NCBI GenBank assembly: GCA_017542055.1
Contig: JAFXXW010000011.1
Location: forward strand, 1-59,325
Source of the DNA: Kiritimatiellia bacterium
GTDB taxonomy: Bacteria > Verrucomicrobiota > Kiritimatiellia > RFP12 > UBA1067
Length of the DNA: 59,325 bases
Direction: 5' to 3'
The notes beneath the pieces are model-generated. The model was not told the DNA's origin. It saw only the letters and a list, made by a program, of their open reading frames with translations, and did no database searches. The position numbers and the translations under genes are program-made. Within the stretch, counting starts at the first letter, position 1, and each line of letters begins with the position of its first letter. Positions 33,131 to 41,615 of this stretch are shown one piece after another.

Positions 33131-36100
33131 TTAAACTCCGATATCGATCTGGTAAGAATTGTCGCCCGCCATCTTGAGCGCGTCGTCCTTGATGGCCTGG
33201 ACGCGGGTGTCTTCGCCGGCGAACCACCCGGTCTTCAGCTCGCCGGACGTGATCTTGACCACATCGCCGATAAGCCGCATTTTCGAGTCGGCAAAGGTGG
33301 TCGAAAGCGTCTCGAAATTGTCCATCAGCGTGGTCATCACGGCGTTCGCGAACGAAGACGGCTTTTCGACGGTCTCGTAAGTGCGCATGGACACTAGCAT
33401 CTCTTCGGTCTGCTGGATGCCGTCGATGAACGACTTTACGGCCGAAGCATACTGCATCGAAAACGTCTTGATGGCCTGCGTCCGCGCCTCGACGTTGCCG
33501 TTCGCCTGCTCGAGCGCCGCCTGCATCTGCGGGAGGAACTCGTTTTCGAGCATCTCCACGCGCATCGCGAAGGTCGTGTTGTGCTCGAGATCGAGGTTCG
33601 CGCGCAGCATTTCGTTGAGCTTGCGAGCCTCGGCCGCCGGATCCTGCGCCTGCGCAAGGCGTTCGTTGACCTTCTGCTCGTATTTGCCGCCCGGCTGCAG
33701 ATCCCCGGAGCCTTCTAGCGAGAAGCCGCCAAATCCGGTTTCGTCGGTCAGGCGATGGAAGAAGGACGAAATATCCACCGGCTTCCCGTCCTTGGTCACG
33801 CCGGCCACCGTGTTGTCGTCCTCCACCTTCACCCGTCCCTCGGCCGAAGTACGGTAGTCAAACGCCATGCCCAAGATGTCGAGTTCGTCGCGCTGCGGCG
33901 CAGGTCCCGTCGTCACGTAGTCGTCGGCCGCCTCCAGGAGTTCGCTCGTCTGGTTGACGATCGTGTTCATCTCGCTCAGCGAGTTGGAGAGACGCGCCAT
34001 CGACTGCACGAAGCAGTTGATCTGGGGCGGCAGTTCGAGGCCGAGCTTCTGCAGCTCCGCGACCGCCGCGTTGAGACGGTAGACCATGTCGTAGGAGAAG
34101 CGTCCCTTCGTGAGCACCGAATCGAGAATCGCCTCGGCTTTGGCGCGGTTCGCCTTGAGCGCCACCTTGCCGGCTGGCGAGAGGAGCTTCTCGAAGCCTT
34201 CGAGCATGAACGTCTTGTCGCGGAACGTGGCGCCCATGATGATCCTCAAGAGCTCGTGCCGTTCGTTCACCGTCTTGGGCTGGTTGCTCTTGGGATCGAT
34301 CACCGCCTTGCCCGTTTCGTCGAGCATCGGCGCGTCGGACTTGAGCTGGTAGAGGTTGCCGAAGTCGATGAACGTTATCTCGCCGTACTTGACCATTAGG
34401 TTGCCGGCATGGGTGTCGCCGTGGAACTTGCCGCTCCCGAGCAGCGCCTCGTGGAACCACGCCTTGGTGGCCTGGACGAGGAGCTTCTGCGCGCCCTTTA
34501 TGTCGCTGTAGTTGTTGCGGGCCCAGTCGATCATGTTGTTGATCGCGCCGCCGGCGACGTTCGGCTTGAGCACCGGCACCTTCTTCGGCTTCTGCGTTTC
34601 GGGATCGATCGGACCGTCCTCCCACTTGATGCGCCCCGTCGCCGGATCCTGCTCGAAGATGCTGGAGGCCGCCGTGCGGATCTGGGAGATCTTCTTCTTG
34701 AAGAACTTGTCGACCGTCGTGCCGCCGGCCACTTCCGCCACCATCACGTCCTTCTTGGGCTCGACGAGCTTGGACATCTTCATCGACTTCACCCCTGGCG
34801 CGATCGCCTGCAGCGCATGGGTATTGTTGCCCTTGATGTCGTAGAGTTTGGCGCCCTCCTCCACGTTGGCGGCTTCGTTGCGGAAGTCGAACTCGGTCAT
34901 GTACTGCGTGAGCTGTCCCTCCCAGGTCTTCGCCATGCCGGGACCGATCTTCTTCGCGGCGGCGGTGAAGATTTCCGCCTCGGCCTTGACGCGCCGCTCG
35001 GCGTCGTGGCGCATGATCTTCACCACGAACTCCTGCGGCTTCTCCTCGCCCTTGACCTTGAACTTGCAGAGGAACGCCTCGCCCACCGAAGCCGCGCCGA
35101 GCGACTTCACGAGCTCGATGGACTCGATCTCCTTGCCGTCGCCCTTGCCCTTGGACTCCTGGATCATCTGCATGAAGTGGGCCTGCACGATCTTGCGCGG
35201 AATCGGCGCGAGGGACGACTTCATGTCGTCGAGCGCGTCCGCATAGCCGCCCATGATCTCCTTCGGCAAGCCCTGCATCATCTTCTGGAGCAAGGGGCTC
35301 GTTCCCTTCAAAATCGCACCCGTGAACTTGTTGACGGCCACCGCCTTGGCGGAGGAAAGCGCCTCGCCCTGAAGGTTGCCGAAGTCGAACGTCTGCGCAT
35401 ACTTGAGCGCGGCCGAGAAGCACGAACGCTTGTCGGCCTTGCCGAGCGAGGTGAAGTAGGTCGAGATCACCTGCCGGAAGAAGCCCACCTGTCCCGGCGA
35501 ATCGGAGTTGGACGCCGCATCGAGGATGTCGTTCAGTCCCTTGGCGTCGAGCTGCTTGCCGATTTCGTCGGCGGACTTCTTCTCGTAGGGGTTGTTGACG
35601 ATGCCGCCGTTGGCGTTGACGTTCTTTTCGCCGACCTTGAAGACGTCCTGGTTGATGAAATCCTGGATCTTCTCGCATCCCTTGGAGGCCATCGCGAGAA
35701 TGATGGTGTCGAACTTGGCGAGATCCGAGCCGAGCATCTTGCCGGGATCCTTGAGGAACTGCGACAGCTGCGCCACGAAGTCCGCCTCCTTCGCGGCGTC
35801 CGCCAGCTTTTTGCCGGTGGCCTTCTCGAAATGTTCCCCGATCTCGTCGGCGATCTTGGCGAAGCCGTCCATCACCACGTCGGCGATCTGTGACGCGCAG
35901 ACCGTCTTCAAGATGGAAGGATTCTTGATTATCTCCGCGAGCGCCACTATGTTCTTGTCGTTCGTGAGCGTTTTGCGCATCGACTCGCCGGCCTTCGACA
36001 CCACCACGTCGCCCACCATCGTGTCGTCGGAAAAGACGAGATTCGCCACGAAGTCCTTGACGCCGTCGAGTCCGCCGATGTCATTGAGCGCTTTCGGCAC

Positions 36101-37441
36101 CTCGGCCGGAGCCTGTGCCGGCATCGCCTGCACGACCTTCTGGATGTTGCCCGTGATCGGCGCCCTCACCACAAACTCGCCTTCGCCGCCCGCCGGCTTT
36201 TCCAACGGAATGTTGGCCACCTCGCCGAGCATGGTCTTCATCTCTTCGGGGAGATCGGCGTTGTCCTTGACGAGCTTGTCGTGGTAGGCGTCGAGCTTCG
36301 CCTTGCAGTCGCCCACGTTCTCGCCGTCGATCGCCCGCTCGGCCATCTCCTCGAGAATACCCGTGTTGTAGTTGCCCTTGACGAGCAGGGCCACGTCCAC
36401 CTTGTTGGACGACTTGTTGGACAAAATCAGCGCGGAGAGGTGGCGCGTAAGGCTCGACTTCTCACTCACCACGAGGCCGCTTTGGAGGTCGTTGTCGTAG
36501 ACCATGCCGAGGATGTTCTTGAGGGCGGGAGCACCCAGCGTCTCCAAATCTGCGACGGCGCGGCCGAGGAGCCGGGTGACGAACGTGTCGGCGTCCATCT
36601 TGAGGTTGACCTTAGTCGCCAAATTGCCCTTGCCTACTATCGCCTGCATACTGCCGTCATCGCCCTTCACGAGCTTCACGGTTTCGCCGGCGAGCTTGAA
36701 CTCGCCCGACTCGCGCATGCTCGCCGGCAGCATCTTGAGCGCGGCGGACACGAGACTCTGGAAGGAATTGACGAGCACTGTATGCTGCTTTTCCTTGTCG
36801 TTCACCGCGTTCTCGCCGGTGATGCGGTTGTTGCGGGCCGTCTCGATATCCCCCAGATAGCGCGAGGTGGAAAGGAGCGACAAGGCGTCCGTAATGCCGT
36901 GACTGGTGCCCTCCACGTCGCCCCGCTGGCTATACATGTTGTTCACCGCGAGGTTCGTCCTATCGCGCGTGGCCGCCCGATCGGCGCTCATCTTCGAAGT
37001 GTTCCATGCTGCCTGGTAGTCTTCGTAGGAGACGCTCTTGGCGGACTCTTCCGTGTAGCCCTTGCCGTATTTCGCATACTCGTCCAGGAGCTCGCGCACC
37101 ATGGCGCGGGAGAGCGGCGTGTAGCGATTCTTAAGTACGCCCGCGAGGTCGTCGTGCCTGCCCGTCACGTTCATTTCCGTCGGCATCCCCAACTTGGCGC
37201 GGATCGCGTCCATCTTCGCCTTGGGCACCTGCGCCTTCTCGAGCGCGTTCAAAAACGCCTCCTTCACCTCCATGATGCGTTCCGGGGAAAGCATCACGTT
37301 GTTCTTGCTCGTCTTCCACACGTGGTTGTTGATCTTGACGAGCTCAGGACCGTTTTTGCCGGTCTTGATGTCGATCTGTCCGGCGTTGTAGTCGCCGGAT
37401 GCGATGCGGTTGAACTGCGCGAGACTGATTTCCATTGCCAT
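33131..37441 (-). CDS. Giant protein with ABC1/UbiB-like kinase domain, candidate secreted effector
   Basis: 1436 residues, no signal peptide or transmembrane segment. The N-terminal 100 residues (SLAQFNRIASGDYNAGQID, then a helical region) could be a secretion/chaperone-binding part. Residues about 720-1040 match an ABC1/ADCK (UbiB/COQ8) kinase: a KxGQ-like helix region (LKGTSPLLQKMMQGLPKEI), Ala-rich loop SLGAASVGEAF (about 777), lysine in FVVKIMRHD (about 806), catalytic loop FHGDTHAGNLMV (about 1007) and metal-binding FIDFGN (about 1024). The rest is helical with coiled-coil potential. GGAGG precedes the ATG by 7 bases. A CesT-like gene follows. UbiB proteins are normally 450-550 residues with C-terminal membrane helices; those are absent here. 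Confidence 0.72.
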   Translation of the reverse strand: MAMEISLAQFNRIASGDYNAGQIDIKTGKNGPELVKINNHVWKTSKNNVMLSPERIMEVKEAFLNALEKAQVPKAKMDAIRAKLGMPTEMNVTGRHDDLAGVLKNRYTPLSRAMVRELLDEYAKYGKGYTEESAKSVSYEDYQAAWNTSKMSADRAATRDRTNLAVNNMYSQRGDVEGTSHGITDALSLLSTSRYLGDIETARNNRITGENAVNDKEKQHTVLVNSFQSLVSAALKMLPASMRESGEFKLAGETVKLVKGDDGSMQAIVGKGNLATKVNLKMDADTFVTRLLGRAVADLETLGAPALKNILGMVYDNDLQSGLVVSEKSSLTRHLSALILSNKSSNKVDVALLVKGNYNTGILEEMAERAIDGENVGDCKAKLDAYHDKLVKDNADLPEEMKTMLGEVANIPLEKPAGGEGEFVVRAPITGNIQKVVQAMPAQAPAEVPKALNDIGGLDGVKDFVANLVFSDDTMVGDVVVSKAGESMRKTLTNDKNIVALAEIIKNPSILKTVCASQIADVVMDGFAKIADEIGEHFEKATGKKLADAAKEADFVAQLSQFLKDPGKMLGSDLAKFDTIILAMASKGCEKIQDFINQDVFKVGEKNVNANGGIVNNPYEKKSADEIGKQLDAKGLNDILDAASNSDSPGQVGFFRQVISTYFTSLGKADKRSCFSAALKYAQTFDFGNLQGEALSSAKAVAVNKFTGAILKGTSPLLQKMMQGLPKEIMGGYADALDDMKSSLAPIPRKIVQAHFMQMIQESKGKGDGKEIESIELVKSLGAASVGEAFLCKFKVKGEEKPQEFVVKIMRHDAERRVKAEAEIFTAAAKKIGPGMAKTWEGQLTQYMTEFDFRNEAANVEEGAKLYDIKGNNTHALQAIAPGVKSMKMSKLVEPKKDVMVAEVAGGTTVDKFFKKKISQIRTAASSIFEQDPATGRIKWEDGPIDPETQKPKKVPVLKPNVAGGAINNMIDWARNNYSDIKGAQKLLVQATKAWFHEALLGSGKFHGDTHAGNLMVKYGEITFIDFGNLYQLKSDAPMLDETGKAVIDPKSNQPKTVNERHELLRIIMGATFRDKTFMLEGFEKLLSPAGKVALKANRAKAEAILDSVLTKGRFSYDMVYRLNAAVAELQKLGLELPPQINCFVQSMARLSNSLSEMNTIVNQTSELLEAADDYVTTGPAPQRDELDILGMAFDYRTSAEGRVKVEDDNTVAGVTKDGKPVDISSFFHRLTDETGFGGFSLEGSGDLQPGGKYEQKVNERLAQAQDPAAEARKLNEMLRANLDLEHNTTFAMRVEMLENEFLPQMQAALEQANGNVEARTQAIKTFSMQYASAVKSFIDGIQQTEEMLVSMRTYETVEKPSSFANAVMTTLMDNFETLSTTFADSKMRLIGDVVKITSGELKTGWFAGEDTRVQAIKDDALKMAGDNSYQIDIGV

Positions 37442-37499
37442 TTTCTTTCCTCCTTGGGGTTTCGTCCTCTACCCTGTATACACCTCGCGCGAAAAAAGG

Positions 37500-39557
37500 T
37501 TACACCCTGCCGGTCGCGCTACGCAAAAAGCACTCCAGCACCGCCGACTCCTCGAGCGTAATGACCCCGTCGGCCCGCGCCGCTTCGAGCGCCTGGCGGA
37601 ATTCGTTTTGCCCCTCCATGCCCTTCAGCAAATCGGCCAGCTGCGCCGCCTCGCGCTCGTCGTTGCGTCCGTCCGCCAGAATGGACGAAGCCATCTTGGT
37701 CAGCGCCGCCGAAAGCGCCGCGTCGTTGACGTTTTGCGAGAACTTGCGGAAAACTAGCGGCAGCGAGCGCGCGTCCACCGAGCCCTTGAGGACGAGCTTC
37801 AGGAAGAACAACAGCGCCAGCATGAGCAAAATCGCCAAAGGCAGCGCCACCCATGCCGTCCCGACAAACGGCGCTATCGCATACGCGACGAAAGACACCG
37901 CCGCGACGAGGAGCGCGTAGGGAAGCTGGGTGTTCACGTGCACGATATGGTTGCACTGCGCCCCCGCCGACGCCATGATGGTCGTGTCGGAAATGGGCGA
38001 GCAGTGGTCGCCGCAGACGGCTCCGGCCATGCATGCCGAAACCGCGACTATCGTCAGCGAAGAGCCCGGCGTCGCGGCGAGGACAATCGGGATCAGAATG
38101 CCGAAAGTCCCCCAGCTCGTGCCGGTCGAGAACGCCAGGACGATCGCGATGACAAAGATGATCGCCGGGAGGAAATTGAGGAGTCCCGAAGCCGGTCCGC
38201 TGATGATGTCGGAAACGAAAACCTTCGCCCCGATCGAATCGGTCATCGCCTTCAGCGTCCAGGCGAAGCAGAGAATCATTATCGCGGGAACCATCGCCTT
38301 GAAGCCTTCCGGGAATGCGTCCATGCAGTCGCGGAAAGTTATCACCCGGCGGCAGAGATAGAACGCCACGGCAAACACCACCGCCGTCACCGACCCGAGC
38401 ACAAGCCCCACCGACGCGTCGGAATCGGAGAACGCCTGGACGAAGTTGCCGGCGTTGTCCCCGCCAAAATATCCGCCGGAATAGATCATGCCCACCACGC
38501 AGCAGGCGATGAGCACCGCCACCGGGATGACCAGATCGATCACGCGTCCGCGCTCGTTGCGGGTGAGCGCCTCCGTGGCGTCCTCGATCGCGCCGAGGTC
38601 CGGCTCGCCCGTAGCCACCGCCGCCTCGTGGCGCTTCATGGGTCCAAAGTCGAACCCCAGTAGCGCAATCGCGAACATCGCGACAATCGTGAGAATCGCG
38701 TAGAAATTGTAGGGAATTGCCGCGATAAACAGCGAAAATCCGCTCTCCGCCCCCGCGCCTTTGGCGAAACCCGCCACCGCCGCCGCCCAGCTGGAAATCG
38801 GCGCGATGATGCAAATCGGGGCCGCCGTGGCGTCGATGAGATAGGCGAGTTTGGCGCGCGAGACTTTCTTGGCGTCCGTCACCGGGCGCATCACGCTACC
38901 CACGGTGAGGCAGTTGAAATAGTCGTCCACGAAAATCAGCATCCCGAGGATGATCGTCGCGATCTGCGCGCCGATTCGCGTCTTGATGTGGCCTTGCGCC
39001 CACCTTCCGAACGCGGCGGAAGCTCCCGTCTTGTTCATCATCGCGACGAGCGCCCCGAGCAGCACGAGGAACAGCAAAATCCCGATGTTGTACGCGTCGG
39101 CGATCGAGGCGATGAACCCGTCCTGCATCACGTGCGTCATCGTCCCCTCGAAGGCGAAGCCGGAATATAAGAGCCCGCCCGACACGATGCCGGCGAAGAG
39201 CGACGAATAGACCTCCTTGGTGACGAGCGCGAGGAAAATCGCAAGCAGCGGGGGAAAGATGGCCCACCAGGTGCCGAAGAAGCGGTTTTCGGTGCGAATC
39301 GTCGCGAGCGCCTTCGCCTCGTTCGCCTTGAACTCCCGGTCGTTCTGCACGTTGTCCGCGTAGGCGTCGATGTACGACTTGGCGCCCTTCACGTCCCCCT
39401 CGTCCGCGATCGCCGCGAGATTGTAGACGTTGACGGCGTCGTCCACCGTCACTTGCACCGTGCCTGCCGGAGTCGCGACCGGCGCTGCCGCCGTCTCGCC
39501 CTCCGCCAACGCCACCGAGGCGACCATCATCGCGGCCGCGAACAAAACCTGCTTCAT
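37500..39557 (-). CDS. NhaC-family Na+/H+ antiporter with periplasmic N-domain and TerB-like tail
   Basis: 685 residues. Signal peptide (MKQVLFAAAMMVASVALA), about 75 residues of presumed periplasmic sequence, an NhaC/MleN-type multi-helix antiporter (WWAIFPPLLAIFLALVTKEV, FVDDYFNCLTVGSVMRPVTD, GTSWGTFGILIPI, CGDHCSPISDTTIMASAG), and a C-terminal helical module (ADGRNDEREAAQL and ADGVITLEESAVL) shared with two NCS2 permeases and the small protein at 42742-42999. It lies between a beta-barrel gene and the kinase-effector candidate. Antiport activity is expected, substrate pair uncertain. Confidence 0.85.
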   Translation of the reverse strand: MKQVLFAAAMMVASVALAEGETAAAPVATPAGTVQVTVDDAVNVYNLAAIADEGDVKGAKSYIDAYADNVQNDREFKANEAKALATIRTENRFFGTWWAIFPPLLAIFLALVTKEVYSSLFAGIVSGGLLYSGFAFEGTMTHVMQDGFIASIADAYNIGILLFLVLLGALVAMMNKTGASAAFGRWAQGHIKTRIGAQIATIILGMLIFVDDYFNCLTVGSVMRPVTDAKKVSRAKLAYLIDATAAPICIIAPISSWAAAVAGFAKGAGAESGFSLFIAAIPYNFYAILTIVAMFAIALLGFDFGPMKRHEAAVATGEPDLGAIEDATEALTRNERGRVIDLVIPVAVLIACCVVGMIYSGGYFGGDNAGNFVQAFSDSDASVGLVLGSVTAVVFAVAFYLCRRVITFRDCMDAFPEGFKAMVPAIMILCFAWTLKAMTDSIGAKVFVSDIISGPASGLLNFLPAIIFVIAIVLAFSTGTSWGTFGILIPIVLAATPGSSLTIVAVSACMAGAVCGDHCSPISDTTIMASAGAQCNHIVHVNTQLPYALLVAAVSFVAYAIAPFVGTAWVALPLAILLMLALLFFLKLVLKGSVDARSLPLVFRKFSQNVNDAALSAALTKMASSILADGRNDEREAAQLADLLKGMEGQNEFRQALEAARADGVITLEESAVLECFLRSATGRV

Positions 39558-39584
39558 GTCGTCCCCTCCCCTTGGCGGACTTTT

Positions 39585-40496
39585 TTAGAACGAGAGACTC
39601 GCGGAAACGCCGCCGTACAGAAGCCCGCGATGCGAACTGCTGTTATTGTCGAGCGAATAGGGATCCCAACCCGGGCAATGGCGGACGCGCTCGTCGATCC
39701 GGTAGAGGTAGTTGAGGTGCGCCCCGACCGAAAGATGCTCGGTCAGCGCGTAATTCAGCGCCACGCCGTTGTCCCAGCCGCCGAACACCGCCTTGTTCAG
39801 CCGGTCGTCGGAGAAGTGCTTCGCGTACTTGGCGGTGTAGAGCGTGGTCTTGGAGACGAGCTTGAGCGAGAGCTTGTCGGTGAGATCGAAGCTGCGCGAC
39901 AGCGCAAAGTCGATCATCAGCGCGTCGTCCGGCGTGTTGTGGTGCATATACTCCCAGTAGAGCTTGACGCTCGGCACCACTATCGCGTTGTCGTATTCTG
40001 CGCCAAACGTCCAGAAATTCTGGGAGCCGGGATTCCAACCGGTGCGCGGATAGGTGTACCAGAGGTGCGAGGCGGTGAGGTTCACCGGACCCACCGAGTT
40101 GCCGTAGATTACTTCGTAGTCGAACTCGCCAAAACCGCCAAACTGCTTGCCGCCGTTGACGCTGCGCATGCTATGGCGCTTCTGGAGCTCCTGGTTGGCC
40201 CACACGTCCACCGCCACCCAGCCGAAATACTCCGGCAGGTTGAACTGCAGCCAGAGATCGTACTGCGCCACCGGCGCGTCGGAGAAGATGCGGTTGTGGG
40301 AGACGTAAGCGGAATTGATGTCGAGCGAGAGCGACGCCTCGAAGCACGACGCAGCCTCGTCCTCCGGCTCCGCCACCTCCGGTTCCTCCGCCACCGCCAT
40401 GGGCTCGGTCGCCACCGGCTCTTCCGTCGCCACCTCTTGGGCCTGCGCCGCGAATGCCATCGCCATCGCACCCAGCACGATCGTCATTTGCTTCAT
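39585..40496 (-). CDS. Predicted outer-membrane beta-barrel protein with acidic N-terminal stalk
   Basis: 303 residues: signal peptide (MKQMTIVLGAMAMAFAAQA), a Glu/Pro/Val/Ala-rich stretch of about 30 residues, then barrel-like sequence rich in aromatic/alternating strands, ending in Phe (SASLSF). It resembles the protein at 15055-16071 in architecture. First gene of the unit leading to the antiporter and kinase-effector candidate. Confidence 0.65.
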   Translation of the reverse strand: MKQMTIVLGAMAMAFAAQAQEVATEEPVATEPMAVAEEPEVAEPEDEAASCFEASLSLDINSAYVSHNRIFSDAPVAQYDLWLQFNLPEYFGWVAVDVWANQELQKRHSMRSVNGGKQFGGFGEFDYEVIYGNSVGPVNLTASHLWYTYPRTGWNPGSQNFWTFGAEYDNAIVVPSVKLYWEYMHHNTPDDALMIDFALSRSFDLTDKLSLKLVSKTTLYTAKYAKHFSDDRLNKAVFGGWDNGVALNYALTEHLSVGAHLNYLYRIDERVRHCPGWDPYSLDNNSSSHRGLLYGGVSASLSF

Positions 40497-40528
40497 GCTT
40501 CTTCTCCTTTTTTGGTTTTATCTATGAT

Positions 40529-40557
40529 ATTTTATCATATTTCGCCCCGAATTTCAA
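40529..40557 (-). promoter_or_regulatory. Promoter of the beta-barrel/antiporter/effector unit
   Basis: On the minus strand: -35 TTGAAA (40557-40552), 17-bp spacer, -10 TAAAAT (40534-40529) preceded by TATGA. Its upstream sequence (15 bp at 40562-40576) is identical to that upstream of the hom promoter at the same distance from the -10. Confidence 0.7.
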
Positions 40558-40580
40558 GCAAAATCTGCAAAAATCCTCCC

Positions 40581-40613
40581 CAAAACAATTCCGGCGGGGT
40601 GGACCCGCCGGAA
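40581..40613 (-). terminator. Strong intrinsic terminator after the MBL-rubredoxin gene
   Basis: Perfect 10-bp stem TTCCGGCGGG (40589-40598) and CCCGCCGGAA (40604-40613) with a 5-base loop, followed on the minus strand by TTGTTTT. It cleanly separates the CDF/MBL unit from the next promoter and is the strongest terminator in the window. Confidence 0.85.
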
Positions 40614-40649
40614 CTTGCTTGCTTGATTCGATCGCAGATCGCCTGACGA

Positions 40650-41588
40650 TTAGGCGCGGTTGAACTTCTCTTTGGGCTGACGGCAGCGGGGGCAACGCCA
40701 GTCGGCCGGCAAGTCCTCGAAGGCCACTCCATCGTGCTCGGCGGGATCGTAGACATAGCCGCAAACCGAGCAGATGTACTTGCCGGTAGGCGTCTTGAAC
40801 ACGATTTCGCCGGGCGGAATCACGGCCGGGGGATTGGCGAGATCGACCACGCGATGCGCTTCCAGGCTCTCCAACGCCTCGGGCGTGTGGGTGCCCAGCC
40901 AGACGGTCGGGCGCGCGGCGCAGAAGGCGCGGCAGCGATCCAGCGTTTCGCGGGCGGTGGCCTGGTCGTCAAAGACCACGGAAAGCTTGTTGCGATAGAG
41001 CGCCACGTCCGTGTAGGTCACGTCGCCGTGAATGAGGTAGAAGAGTCCGTCCGTCTCCACCGCCACGATGCAGTTGCCGCTCGTGTGGCCGGGCGCGAAA
41101 ATATAGGTCACCCCCTCGGCGATGCGCTGCGACCGGGGGAACTCGTAGTACGGTCCATCCTGGAACGTGGCCACGGTCGGCTTGAACGGCTTGATCTCGT
41201 CCGTTTCCGCCTCCACCGCCGAGCAGATGATCTGGGCATTGGGGAAAGCGCGCAGTTCGCCCGTGTGGTCGCCGTGCTTGTGGGTGATGAGAATCTTCGA
41301 GACCTGCTCCGGCTTGTACCCAAGCTCGGCCAGCGCTTCGACATAGGGCTTCATGAATTTGCCGAGATAGATCGTGGCGTCCTTGTCGGGCGCGGCTTCC
41401 GGAAACTCGGCGGGAAGTCCCGTATCGACGAGGATCACCTCGCTCCCGGTATCGATCACCCAGTTCTGCAGGCAGGAGCGATACTTGACGTTCGCGTCGA
41501 GGCCTTCCGTGCCTTCGCCGCCCAGGGCAAAGGGCTCGGTCATGAAGCCGTTTTCGGTGAAGCGCACGGGCTTGATCTTGATGCTCAT
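40650..41588 (-). CDS. Metallo-beta-lactamase-fold hydrolase fused to rubredoxin
   Basis: 312 residues. The MBL domain has THKHGDH and further metal-ligand positions ([16 protein letters not shown]). The C-terminal 50 residues are a rubredoxin: [15 protein letters not shown] and [11 protein letters not shown], two CxxC iron ligands. The architecture recalls anaerobe oxygen/NO-handling proteins, but the flavodoxin domain of flavodiiron proteins is missing, so a redox-linked hydrolase is only a possibility. It follows the CDF gene by 27 bp. Confidence 0.85.
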   Translation of the reverse strand: MSIKIKPVRFTENGFMTEPFALGGEGTEGLDANVKYRSCLQNWVIDTGSEVILVDTGLPAEFPEAAPDKDATIYLGKFMKPYVEALAELGYKPEQVSKILITHKHGDHTGELRAFPNAQIICSAVEAETDEIKPFKPTVATFQDGPYYEFPRSQRIAEGVTYIFAPGHTSGNCIVAVETDGLFYLIHGDVTYTDVALYRNKLSVVFDDQATARETLDRCRAFCAARPTVWLGTHTPEALESLEAHRVVDLANPPAVIPPGEIVFKTPTGKYICSVCGYVYDPAEHDGVAFEDLPADWRCPRCRQPKEKFNRA

Positions 41589-41615
41589 GGTGGTTGGTTC
41601 CTTTTGAGGGTGGGG

